Shown piece by piece: positions 1-6,579 of a DNA stretch of 20,781 nucleotides. The notes beneath the pieces are model-generated. The model saw only the letters and a program-made list of their open reading frames with translations. It was not told where the DNA came from and searched no databases. This DNA comes from a virus, in IMG/VR virus record IMGVR_UViG_3300030333_007368, positions 2,996 through 23,776 of that record, one strand, 5' to 3'. Position 1 is the stretch's first letter; every line of letters starts with the position of its first letter. The translations under genes were made by a program, and so were the position numbers.

Positions 1-21
1 GCGAAACTCGCTGCTGAATAA
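1..21 (+). CDS. 3' end of an upstream plus-strand gene (partial)
   Basis: Reading from base 1, six codons give AKLAAE and then TAA at 19-21. An intrinsic terminator follows seven bases later, which is where the end of a gene would be expected. The other two plus frames stop at 13-15 and 38-40 and look less gene-like. The fragment is too short to identify a product. Confidence 0.35.
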   Translation, partial: AKLAAE

Positions 22-27
22 CACAAG

Positions 28-55
28 AAAGGGGTTCTAACGAACCCCTTTTTTT
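28..55. terminator. Intrinsic terminator between convergent genes
   Basis: GGGGTTC (31-37) pairs with GAACCCC (42-48) around a TAAC loop. The stem can be extended by AAA (28-30) pairing with TTT (49-51). A run of seven T (49-55) follows on the plus strand, so termination of the upstream plus-strand gene is well supported. On the minus strand the hairpin follows directly after the gp53 stop codon but has only a broken T tract (TTTCTT), so termination in that direction is probably weaker. The gp53 stop (56-54) shares bases with the T tract. Confidence 0.9.
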
Positions 56-710
56 ATGGCATTGTAATATTAGTATTCTCTGTTTTTATTGTGTCATCAT
101 TTACAAATTGAGACGATCTACCATATATCATTATATCTCTAAAGTCATTTAGGAATTGTTGTAAATAATCTGGTTTAAGTAAGTATATACTTGATTTTTT
201 CGCATTTAAACGTACTTCATGCATATAATTTGATACTCCTGTTCTAACATCAGTTCCACTTACTGTTTTATTTCCATTATCATAATATGTTAGTACAAAA
301 TCAGAATCAACAACTTGACCTTCTGGAAGAATTAATCTATCTTTACTATCTTTAATTTCTTTTGTTTCATAGAAACGTGTTTCATTTAATTCATCCCCAT
401 ATTTGTTAAGTGCATAATCATATAAGTCTTTATTTGCTAAAGGCCAGTCATTTCTAACATTTATTATATTAGAAGACATTAAAACTACCCAATCTAATTC
501 ATCACTACCATACAAATCTTCTGCTACGTTTTCGGGACGATATCCATCAGGTATTTCATATTTGTCAAAAAGAGTAAAAATATTTTGTAAATCGTCTCTT
601 AATTTTGTTCTACGAAATAAATTTTTTGCTTCAACATAATCCAAAGAAGAATTTTTGGATGGTAAGAATGATTGATATAATAAGTTTGGTAGTTCTCTGA
701 AATATCCCAT
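54..710 (-). CDS. 53: Baseplate wedge protein, gp53-like
   Basis: This 218-aa protein resembles T4 gp53 (about 196 aa), a baseplate wedge subunit that helps join wedges around the hub. The N-terminus (YFRELPNLLY, residues 3-12) is typical. A core follows at about residues 52-95, with a DGYRPE segment (55-60), AEDLYG (63-68), LDWVVLMSSNIIN (72-84) and NDWPL (87-91), the pattern seen in gp53 homologues of marine T4-like phages. No signal peptide or membrane segment is visible. The ATG lies two bases after the gp48 stop, so it is the last gene of the minus-strand operon and is probably expressed by read-through and translational coupling. The stop codon lies in the T tract of the terminator. The family call is by sequence pattern from memory. 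Confidence 0.85.
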   Translation of the reverse strand: MGYFRELPNLLYQSFLPSKNSSLDYVEAKNLFRRTKLRDDLQNIFTLFDKYEIPDGYRPENVAEDLYGSDELDWVVLMSSNIINVRNDWPLANKDLYDYALNKYGDELNETRFYETKEIKDSKDRLILPEGQVVDSDFVLTYYDNGNKTVSGTDVRTGVSNYMHEVRLNAKKSSIYLLKPDYLQQFLNDFRDIMIYGRSSQFVNDDTIKTENTNITMP

Positions 711-712
711 GT

Positions 713-1984
713 TTAGTACCCTACAGTATCGTCTAAGTCATAACCTCTTTCATCAAAGTAATCAATATCATAAATTGGTTCAAGTTCTTTAAAGGTTAAA
801 TCCATAGTCATAGAAATAGGCTCTCTATTTTCATAAGTTGCATAAACACCTTCAGCAGTATAATTGACAGATATATCAGTTAAGAAGCATTGTTTAAATT
901 TATGTAAGAATGGATGATTTCTATATCCAGTTTTATATCTTAATTCGAATACGTTAGGTGTATTTAAAAATAAACTTGCACCTTCACCTGAAGTTACTTT
1001 AGGTGCCATATTCATTTTAAATGTTCTTATAATTAACTTGCATTGTTCTGCTTCTTTTTGACTTCGAGGAGTCATTTTAAATGAGAATCTAAAGTTTCTT
1101 AATGTAGGACCATTAAACAATAGTTCCATATTAGGGTTTAATATTTGTCCTTGTTCTCTTGCTAATAATTGATTAACTGATACGTTACCTCCAAATACAC
1201 CAACTGCACTTGCTGCTAATTTTTTAGTAATCATATTCTTAGCAGCATCTACACTTACACCAGAACTTTTTAATGCATTACCAACTGCAGTTTTACCTGC
1301 TTCCATAGCTCCTTTCATATCTAATTCACCTGCTTTTTCTCCAGCATCTCTCATTAATTGATCTATTCCGCCAACAGCAGCACCAACAAGACTGTTTAAT
1401 TTATCTTCACCATAAGAAGCAGAGTTACCATCTTGAATTTGGGATGGTATTTGTAATAATACAGTTCCTTTATTAACTAAGGATTGAGTTGTTAATCCAC
1501 CAGGAACTCTGGATCTTTTAATAAGTTTTCTACTACCAGCAGAACCTACTATACCACCAAATTGACTTCTTTCCTTTATTGTTTGATATTTGGTAATATC
1601 AATTTGTAGATAATCTGTAGAGTCCGTCATTGATTCTAACGGATATCTTAATAATCCACCTCTTGCTTTTATATGAGATTCTTTATGTGCAGTTGTTGAA
1701 CCAGTATTATTTTTAGCATAACTAGACGATACTATATCACCTGATTTTTCTGTCTTTGCTGCTTCTTTTGCTGCTTCTTGTCTTCTTTTAGCAGCACTTC
1801 TACCCATTTGTCGTTTATTTGGGTCTACTGTATATTTTTTATTCCATGCATCAGGGTTTGGTTTTCTTCTACCTTGAATAACATTATTCTTTTTAAACTT
1901 TTCAGGGTTTGCTTCCCTATTTGCAGCAGCTCTTTCCTGTTGTAATCTTCTATCTCTGTTTCTTTGTCTGGCTCTACTTGACAT
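713..1984 (-). CDS. 48: Baseplate tail-tube cap, gp48-like
   Basis: This 423-aa protein is somewhat longer than T4 gp48 (about 364 aa), which sits on the hub and starts tail-tube polymerisation together with gp54. The N-terminal 80 residues are very rich in Arg, Lys, Gln and Ala and probably disordered or helical. The recognisable part is C-terminal: NPNMELLFNGPTLRNF (283-298), FSFKMTPRSQKEAE (300-313), IIRTFKMNMAPK (318-329), a PNVFELRY segment (343-350), and a final strand before the acidic tail. This is the tube-fold half of the gp48 family. The middle (about 195-265) is Ala/Gly-rich and helical. A promoter-like TCTAAATA box lies 27 bases upstream of the ATG, inside the end of the preceding gene, so the gene may have its own late transcript as well as operon expression. 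Confidence 0.85.
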   Translation of the reverse strand: MSSRARQRNRDRRLQQERAAANREANPEKFKKNNVIQGRRKPNPDAWNKKYTVDPNKRQMGRSAAKRRQEAAKEAAKTEKSGDIVSSSYAKNNTGSTTAHKESHIKARGGLLRYPLESMTDSTDYLQIDITKYQTIKERSQFGGIVGSAGSRKLIKRSRVPGGLTTQSLVNKGTVLLQIPSQIQDGNSASYGEDKLNSLVGAAVGGIDQLMRDAGEKAGELDMKGAMEAGKTAVGNALKSSGVSVDAAKNMITKKLAASAVGVFGGNVSVNQLLAREQGQILNPNMELLFNGPTLRNFRFSFKMTPRSQKEAEQCKLIIRTFKMNMAPKVTSGEGASLFLNTPNVFELRYKTGYRNHPFLHKFKQCFLTDISVNYTAEGVYATYENREPISMTMDLTFKELEPIYDIDYFDERGYDLDDTVGY

Positions 1985-2005
1985 TATCGACCTTATATAT
2001 TAATT

Positions 2006-2356
2006 TTAACTATTTAGACGGATTTTTCCATAAGGAATAGAACGTAAAGATTCTATCTCTTCTGAATTAACAATATGTAGGTTTCCTACCATTTCTTGCC
2101 ATGTATATTGTCTTACATTTCCCCAATGAAAATTCAATCCTTTGAACCCCCAATTAAAAACATCTGTGACTGCAACCAATGGAAATTCATCATATTGAAT
2201 ACCTGGTGTTTTTGGTTGATATACAAAAGTATAATAATTTCCTGCTTCAGGAGCTCCTTCTGCTTCGGGGAGTGCTTCTAATATTTCTAGCATTAAATCA
2301 TCAGGACTTTCAATTCCGATTAAGTTATCTGATATTTCTGCGATTCTATCTGCCAT
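2006..2356 (-). CDS. Hypothetical protein between gp4 and gp48
   Basis: This 116-aa acidic protein is one I do not recognise with confidence. The N-terminal third (to about residue 40) is rich in Glu, Asp and Ala and likely helical. The remainder has alternating hydrophobic and aromatic residues that suggest a compact beta fold, including TFVYQPKTPG (43-52), DEFPLVAVTDVFNWGFKG (56-73) and NFHWGNVRQYTWQEMVG (75-91). The conserved-looking Trp residues (69, 78, 86) and the position inside a virion-gene operon suggest a small structural or assembly protein, but this is inference. Its ATG overlaps the gp4 stop by one base (TAATG), so translation is probably coupled to gp4. Its 3' end contains a promoter-like box for gp48. 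Confidence 0.75.
   Translation of the reverse strand: MADRIAEISDNLIGIESPDDLMLEILEALPEAEGAPEAGNYYTFVYQPKTPGIQYDEFPLVAVTDVFNWGFKGLNFHWGNVRQYTWQEMVGNLHIVNSEEIESLRSIPYGKIRLNS
2011..2018 (-). promoter_or_regulatory. Putative late-promoter-like box upstream of gp48
   Basis: TATTTAGA on the plus strand reads TCTAAATA on the minus strand, ending 27 bases before the gp48 ATG. It lies within the last codons of the 116-aa gene. It differs from the T4 late box TATAAATA at the second position. The same octamer occurs at matching distances upstream of gp4 and of the gene at 2832, which supports a real signal. Confidence 0.45.
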
Positions 2357-2793
2357 TATTTAATACCTAGTTCGTTCTCTGTTAAGACTTTAAATTCTAA
2401 TTTACGATCCTTACAATACTCTGTTGCTGCTTCCCATTTTGCTTGGTTCTTTGCATATTCACATACCTCACGAATATATGATTTAGTTTTTATTTTTTGC
2501 ACTTTAGGTTCTATACATTGCTTCTTTGGTTTTATTTCAATTACATATTTTTTAATTTGTCCAGTATTTTCTCGTACCTTAATATAGAAGTCTGGAAAGT
2601 ATCTATGAGCACGATTATCTATTGGAGACAAATAAGGAATAAAGAATTCTTCACTTCCCCACTCTAAAATATTTTGATTACTATCACAATATTTCATGAA
2701 CTTTAGTTCCCATAAAGAACGGTATATTATATTGGTATAATCCCCTTTATACTTCTTAGGAATGCTTGGTCTGAATTTTCCTTTATAAGCCAT
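2356..2793 (-). CDS. 4: Head completion protein gp4-like, PD-(D/E)xK nuclease fold
   Basis: This 145-aa protein is close in length to T4 gp4 (gp50/gp65, about 150 aa), needed to finish DNA-filled heads before tail joining. The nuclease-like signature is visible: E29 in YRSLWELK, P67-D68 in RYFPDFY, and E86-x-K88 in YVIEIKPKKQ, spaced as in PD-(D/E)xK enzymes of the TnsA type. Residues 1-15 are basic and could bind DNA. All candidate catalytic residues are present, so the enzyme may be active. It is the first gene of the minus-strand operon, and a TCTAAATA box sits 31 bases upstream of its ATG. T4 also has gene 4 next to gene 53; here two other genes (the 116-aa gene and 48) lie between them. 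Confidence 0.85.
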   Translation of the reverse strand: MAYKGKFRPSIPKKYKGDYTNIIYRSLWELKFMKYCDSNQNILEWGSEEFFIPYLSPIDNRAHRYFPDFYIKVRENTGQIKKYVIEIKPKKQCIEPKVQKIKTKSYIREVCEYAKNQAKWEAATEYCKDRKLEFKVLTENELGIK

Positions 2794-2800
2794 CTAAATA
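2793..2800 (+). promoter_or_regulatory. Putative late-promoter-like box for the plus-strand operon
   Basis: TCTAAATA lies 32 bases upstream of the GTG at 2832 and begins on the first base of the gp4 start codon. It is one arm of a perfect 8-bp inverted repeat with 2824-2831. It differs from the T4 late consensus by one base. Confidence 0.5.
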
Positions 2801-2823
2801 GAAATAATATAAGACTCGTAAGG

Positions 2824-2831
2824 TATTTAGA
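2824..2831 (-). promoter_or_regulatory. Putative late-promoter-like box for the minus-strand operon
   Basis: TCTAAATA on the minus strand ends 31 bases before the gp4 ATG (2793). It directly abuts the GTG start of the plus-strand gene. It is the second arm of the inverted repeat with 2793-2800, so the two promoters would point towards each other across 23 bases. Confidence 0.5.
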
Positions 2832-3443
2832 GTGGCAAAGGGTATAGTACAAAGAATAACGATGGATGAAGTCAAGTTAAAACTTGGCAAGCTGTCGTTG
2901 ACGAATCAGTATCAGGTTAATTTTTCAGCTTTGAATAAAACTATAACTGATTTTCTTAAAGATTCTGGAATTGATAATGCTGATATTTTTCTATCTAGAG
3001 ATGTCGGAATTCTTTGTTCTGATGCATCATTACCTGCTAGTGCATTTGCAACAGGAGAAGTAAAGGATAATTTTATGGGAGTACCGCAAGAGTTTGCCCA
3101 TACCCGTTTATATACTGATATTGATTTTACTTTTTATGTTGATGAAGATTATACATCTTTAAGTATTTTTGAAGGATGGATGGATTATATTTCTAGTGGA
3201 GCAGATAATATAGATCCTGATGAAAAAGCATATTTTAGAAGATTTAGATATCCAGATGATTATAAAGTTAATACAATGACTATTGTTAAGTTTGAAAAAA
3301 ATATTGAAAGAACTTTGATGTATGAGTTTAAGAATGCCTTTCCTAAATCTATTACATCTTTACCTGTTACATATGGAACAGCAGATTTAATGAAAGTTAC
3401 AGTCAGCTTTAACTATGATAGATACGTTGTAACAAGAAGTTAA
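2832..3443 (+). CDS. 54: Tail-tube-fold protein, probably gp54-like tube initiator
   Basis: This 203-aa protein has the features of the tail-tube family: an N-terminal strand (NQYQVNFSAL, 25-34), a SDASLPAS loop (63-70), a NFMGVPQEFAHTRLYTDIDF region (79-98), a FEGWMDYI helix (113-120), FRRFRYPDDY (135-144) and terminal strands ending FNYDRYVV (193-200). In T4 this fold occurs in gp19 (tube), gp48 and gp54. The neighbouring hub genes favour gp54, the protein that joins tube to baseplate, but T4 gp54 is longer (about 320 aa). A gp19-like or other tube paralogue is possible. The start is GTG with a weak TAAGG eight bases upstream. It opens the plus-strand operon, 38 bases from divergent gp4. 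Confidence 0.75.
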   Translation: MAKGIVQRITMDEVKLKLGKLSLTNQYQVNFSALNKTITDFLKDSGIDNADIFLSRDVGILCSDASLPASAFATGEVKDNFMGVPQEFAHTRLYTDIDFTFYVDEDYTSLSIFEGWMDYISSGADNIDPDEKAYFRRFRYPDDYKVNTMTIVKFEKNIERTLMYEFKNAFPKSITSLPVTYGTADLMKVTVSFNYDRYVVTRS

Positions 3444-3452
3444 AATTACTCC

Positions 3453-3460
3453 TATAAATA
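3453..3460 (+). promoter_or_regulatory. T4-type late promoter upstream of gp26
   Basis: TATAAATA matches the T4 late promoter box exactly. It lies in the 41-base gap between the tube-like gene and gp26, ending 24 bases before the gp26 ATG. The intergenic position and spacing support function. Confidence 0.7.
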
Positions 3461-3484
3461 AACTTACTGAAGTGTGAAAACATT

Positions 3485-4207
3485 ATGCCATTACCAAAGA
3501 TTAATACTCCGACTTATGAGTTAGTTGTTCCTTCTACTGGAAAAAAGATTAAATACCGTCCTTTTTTAGTAAGAGAAGAAAAAATACTTATTCTTGCATT
3601 GGAGAGTGAAGATACTGCACAGATAACAAATGCTGTGGTTGAAATATTATCAGAATGTATTCTTACAAAAGGAGTTGATGTTACTAAACTCGCTACTTTT
3701 GATATTGAATACTTATTTTTAAATGTTCGTTCAAAGTCAGTTGGTGAAACAGTTGAAGTTAATTTGACTTGCCCTGATGATGACATAACATCTGTTGAGA
3801 TGGAAATTAATATTGATAGTATTAAAGTTCAAAAAACTAGAGGACATAAGAATATTGTTAAACTTGACGATCAATATTCTATGAAACTTAAATATCCATC
3901 TTTTGATCAATTTATTGAAAGTAATTTTGATACGAGTGTAGATACTAGTGATGTTGATAAATCATTGAATATGATTACTAATTGTATTGAAATGATTTAC
4001 GATGAAGAGGAAAGTTGGGATGCTTCTGATTCAACTAAACAAGAATTGGAAGAATTTGTAGAGCAATTGAATAGTAAGCAATTTAAATTAATTGAAAAAT
4101 TCTTTGAAACAATGCCTAAACTATCTCATAAAGTTAAGTTAACAAATCCTAAAACGGGAGTTGAATCTGAAGTGGTATTGGAGGGACTAGCAAGTTTTTT
4201 CACTTAG
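3485..4207 (+). CDS. 26: Baseplate hub assembly protein gp26-like (chaperone G role)
   Basis: This 240-aa protein is of the gp26 type of T4-like phages (T4 gp26 about 208 aa), which acts in hub assembly. The visible family pattern is LPKINTPTYELVVPSTGKK (3-21), YRPFLVREEKILILALES (24-41), LTKGVDVTKLATFDIEYLFL (60-79) and VRSKSVGETVEV (81-92), followed by an acidic helical C-terminal half. The ATG has an exact late-type promoter box upstream. The last codons (AGT TTT TTC ACT TAG) form a -1 slippery site with a downstream stem-loop, so some ribosomes are predicted to enter the gp51 frame. By position and frameshift, I infer that it plays the role of lambda gpG, a tail assembly chaperone. Confidence 0.85.
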   Translation: MPLPKINTPTYELVVPSTGKKIKYRPFLVREEKILILALESEDTAQITNAVVEILSECILTKGVDVTKLATFDIEYLFLNVRSKSVGETVEVNLTCPDDDITSVEMEINIDSIKVQKTRGHKNIVKLDDQYSMKLKYPSFDQFIESNFDTSVDTSDVDKSLNMITNCIEMIYDEEESWDASDSTKQELEEFVEQLNSKQFKLIEKFFETMPKLSHKVKLTNPKTGVESEVVLEGLASFFT

Positions 4208-4383
4208 GTATGGCTCATACAAGTCTTGAGTCATACTATAAGGTAAATTTTGCCTTAATGCAACACCATAAATATTCATTAACAGAGCTAGAAAATATGA
4301 TTCCTTGGGAGAGGGAAGTTTATGTTACTTTATTAAAACAGTATATCGACGAAGAAAATCTGAAACAAAGTGCCAACAATTAA
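3485..4383 (+). CDS. Predicted gp26-gp51 -1 frameshift fusion (GT-like chaperone)
   Basis: Ribosomes that slip back one base at T TTT TTC (4195-4201) would read TTT TTT CAC TTA GGT ATG and continue through the gp51 frame to the stop at 4381-4383. The product is 239 residues of gp26, three linker residues (HLG) and the 57 residues of the gp51-like reading frame, 299 aa in total. In lambda and many other tailed phages, a G/GT pair made in this way guides tube subunits around the tape measure and is absent from the virion. Frame, slippery sequence, spacer and stem are seen directly. Actual frameshifting and its rate are inferred. Confidence 0.7.
4195..4236 (+). promoter_or_regulatory. Programmed -1 frameshift site with stem-loop
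   Basis: The heptamer T TTT TTC (4195-4201) is in the gp26 reading phase and fits the X XXY YYZ rule. The spacer 4202-4207 holds the gp26 stop TAG. A stem then pairs 4208-4217 with 4227-4236: ten pairs including one G-U (4213 with 4231), around a nine-base loop. The gp51 ATG (4210-4212) is inside the 5' arm, and no Shine-Dalgarno sequence is well placed for it, so frameshifting looks the more likely route to gp51. Confidence 0.75.
4210..4383 (+). CDS. 51: Hub assembly protein gp51-like small reading frame
   Basis: This 57-aa frame is too short for usual gene-size cut-offs. It starts MAHTSLESYYKVNFALMQHH and continues with YSLTELENMIPWEREVYVTLL (residues 23-43). Short proteins with this HH-x-YSL-x-EL...PWER pattern follow gp26 in marine T4-like phages and are usually annotated gp51, the hub assembly catalyst. 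They are much shorter than T4 gp51 (about 249 aa), so the name rests on annotation custom and position. The frame is -1 relative to gp26 and begins two bases after its stop. Its ATG is predicted to lie in a stem, and the purine-rich stretch at 4180-4186 is too far upstream to serve as a normal ribosome site. The likely product is therefore the C-terminal part of a frameshift fusion. The next gene overlaps its last 14 bases. Confidence 0.8.
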   Translation: MAHTSLESYYKVNFALMQHHKYSLTELENMIPWEREVYVTLLKQYIDEENLKQSANN

Positions 4384-5719
4384 CCCAGAAGTAGTACCTT
4401 CTAACGTAAAACTAAATATCACTAACATGAAAACCATCTTTAATGGTGGTGGGAAAGGTGGTGCTATTGTTCCAAAGAAAGGTGGTGCTCTTGCTCGTAG
4501 TGGTGGTGCTCTTAGTAGTGAAAAAGTATTTCAATTAAATGATTTTGATCCTTTAGAAAAAAGGGTTGCTGCTAATGAAAAGAAGATTACTCTTTTGAAG
4601 AATGTTTTAAAGGCACAAAAACCTTTTGGTGGTAATGAAGATAAGTTAGCAGAAATAAATTCTACTCTTCAAGATATTGGTAATGCATTATCATTAGATT
4701 TTGCTAATAGAATTACTGAGGGGAAGGAAGCAAATAAATTAAGAAAAAAGGAAAACGAAGAACGAAAGAAAAATCTTGCTGAGAAAAGTGTAGAAGGAAT
4801 AAAGGGTGCAGGTAAGAAGTTGGGTGCAGGTATCAAGGGAGTAGCAGCTAGTGTTGTTTCTCCATTTAAAAATGTTTTTGATAAATTAATTAGTTTTGTC
4901 ACATTATTGGGTGCTGGTATTGCTGGTAATGCTGCGATTACTTGGTGGCAAAACTTAGATTCAAAATGGAAAGATAGAATAACTGGCACGTTTAATTTCC
5001 TAGCAAAACATTGGAAATGGATTGCTGCTGGAGTTGGTGTACTTCTTTTAACAAAAGTTGTAAAGAAAGTAAGACAACTGTGGAAATTAATAAAGTTTGT
5101 AGGTAAGGGATTTTTTAAAGTTTTAAATGGACTTAGAAAAGGTGCTGTTGCAGCATTTAAAGGAATAAAATCAATATTTAAACATGGTGTAAAAAGAGCT
5201 GGAAAACGTGCATTAATTAAAACTGGAATGAAAACCTCTACGAAAGTAGCATCCAAGGTTACCAGTAAGGTAGCAACAAAAACAGCAACTAAGGTTGCAA
5301 CAAAAGCAACAACAAAAGCAGTAGGAAAGAGTGTTCTTAAAAAGATTCCTTTTATTGGATTAGGTGCAGGATTACTATTTGCTGGACAAAGAGCATTAGC
5401 AGGTGATTGGACAGGTGCTGGTTTGGAGTTAGCATCTGGTGCAGCATCAATGGTACCTGGTGTTGGAACTGGTTTATCAATAGCAATTGATGCAGGAACT
5501 GTTGCTAGAGATATTCATAGAGCAAAAAATGCGAATGAAGTTCCAAATTTAGAAGTTGATGAAACAAAAGTAATAGTAGAAGATTTACCACCTGTTAAAG
5601 TTCCTATACCAGAGAAGAAAGTTCCAGCACCAGAAACAACAGAAGTTGCTTTTATTAGTTCTATTAATCCTTTGAATGAATATATGACTTTAACACCAGC
5701 GTTGCACGGGATAGTATAA
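4370..5719 (+). CDS. Lys/Ala-rich helical protein, candidate tape measure
   Basis: This 449-aa basic protein has no family I can name firmly. In order: a Gly/Lys-rich low-complexity N-terminus (25-50); a coiled-coil-like segment (60-83, PLEKRVAANEKKITLLKNVL); a charged helix (118-145); hydrophobic stretches at 173-190, 214-230 and 325-341; a TKVASKV/ATKTATKVA-type repeat (290-320); a Gly/Ala-rich hydrophobic part (345-380); and a Pro/Val/Glu tail ending in LTPALHGIV. It lies directly after the G/GT-like pair, where tape measure genes are found, and T4 has genes 27 and 29 after 26-51. At 449 aa it is shorter than T4 gp29 (590 aa). The start is GTG at 4370, overlapping gp51 by 14 bases. An ATG at 4427 (residue 20) is the alternative start. 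Confidence 0.7.
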   Translation: MPTINPEVVPSNVKLNITNMKTIFNGGGKGGAIVPKKGGALARSGGALSSEKVFQLNDFDPLEKRVAANEKKITLLKNVLKAQKPFGGNEDKLAEINSTLQDIGNALSLDFANRITEGKEANKLRKKENEERKKNLAEKSVEGIKGAGKKLGAGIKGVAASVVSPFKNVFDKLISFVTLLGAGIAGNAAITWWQNLDSKWKDRITGTFNFLAKHWKWIAAGVGVLLLTKVVKKVRQLWKLIKFVGKGFFKVLNGLRKGAVAAFKGIKSIFKHGVKRAGKRALIKTGMKTSTKVASKVTSKVATKTATKVATKATTKAVGKSVLKKIPFIGLGAGLLFAGQRALAGDWTGAGLELASGAASMVPGVGTGLSIAIDAGTVARDIHRAKNANEVPNLEVDETKVIVEDLPPVKVPIPEKKVPAPETTEVAFISSINPLNEYMTLTPALHGIV

Positions 5720-5723
5720 TATT

Positions 5724-6569
5724 ATGGCAACTGTTAAACTCCAAGATAGGGAAATCAAAAAACTTAAGATAACTGTAACTAATATCAAAAGTGTTTTGCT
5801 TGAAAAGAATAAAGAATTGAAGCAAGTTAAATTGTCTAAAAAAAGATTAGCTAATGCTGCTTTACAATTAGAAAGAAAAGAAGAAAAAGAAAAGAGTGTA
5901 GAATCGGTTAAAAAATCTTCTCCACTTACTAGTTTTTCTAAAAAAGCTGGTGCTGCAACTGGTAATATAATTGATAAAATTAAATCTTTTGGAATGATAG
6001 TTTTGGGTGGAATTCTTGTTAATGCATTACCTGGATTTATCAAAAAGTTTAATGAGATATGGCAAAGTATTAAACCTTTTATTGATGGTGTTGGTTCTGC
6101 TATAAAAAATATTGTTAACTTCTTTGGGGGTATTACTGAATCGGTAAAGAACTTCCTTGGGATTACAGATAAAACAAAAATAGATGATACTGCACAGAAG
6201 GAGTTAGAAGGCGAACTTAAAGAATTGGAGAAAGAATCTGATATTGATGTTAATAGTCTTAATAATGAAGATGAGTCAGTTGAAGTTGATGATGAAGGTA
6301 ATGTGATTGGTGGTGAAGATGTTATGAGTGATACTGATATTCCAGCAGAAGAAACTAGTGATACTCAAAGTGAATCTGAATCTACTTCAGATATATCTAA
6401 GATGATTGATTCTGTTCCATCAAAAGGTGGAGGAGTAAAACCAAATCAAGCTCAGATTAAACGCATAAATAACAATCAGGATTTGGCTAAATTAAATCAA
6501 AGAACTTCTACTGGACATAAAACTGTGATTGTTCAAAGACAAGTTGTTGAAGTACCAGTACCAGTATAG
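5724..6569 (+). CDS. Coiled-coil structural protein of unknown function
   Basis: This 281-aa protein begins with a strongly charged coiled coil (residues 5-60), followed by a hydrophobic and amphipathic helical region (80-148). A very acidic Asp/Glu/Ser stretch (155-225) comes next, and a basic, Gln-rich tail ends in VEVPVPV. Residues 84-101 match residues 171-188 of the preceding gene at 8 of 18 positions without gaps (D, K, S, F, G, I, N, A), suggesting a shared origin or a shared binding site. It starts four bases after the previous stop and lies just before the gp27-like hub gene. A hub or tape-measure accessory role is inferred from position only; a counterpart of T4 gp28 or gp29 cannot be excluded. 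Confidence 0.7.
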   Translation: MATVKLQDREIKKLKITVTNIKSVLLEKNKELKQVKLSKKRLANAALQLERKEEKEKSVESVKKSSPLTSFSKKAGAATGNIIDKIKSFGMIVLGGILVNALPGFIKKFNEIWQSIKPFIDGVGSAIKNIVNFFGGITESVKNFLGITDKTKIDDTAQKELEGELKELEKESDIDVNSLNNEDESVEVDDEGNVIGGEDVMSDTDIPAEETSDTQSESESTSDISKMIDSVPSKGGGVKPNQAQIKRINNNQDLAKLNQRTSTGHKTVIVQRQVVEVPVPV

Positions 6570-6573
6570 GAGG
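6568..6573 (+). promoter_or_regulatory. Strong ribosome binding site for gp27
   Basis: AGGAGG lies six bases before the ATG at 6580 and overlaps the stop of the preceding gene. It is one of the two strongest Shine-Dalgarno sequences in the window and fixes the gp27 start. Confidence 0.85.
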
Positions 6574-6579
6574 ATATAA

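Noticed and set aside
713-1984. DNA-binding role for the basic N-terminus of gp48
   Set aside because: The Arg/Lys-rich tail could suggest it, but the C-terminal tube-fold pattern and operon context fit a tube cap and nothing else supports DNA binding.
4669-5256. 195-codon open frame on the minus strand
   Set aside because: It lies entirely antisense to the 449-aa gene, has low-complexity Phe/Pro-rich sequence and no ribosome site. The plus-strand gene fits the operon.
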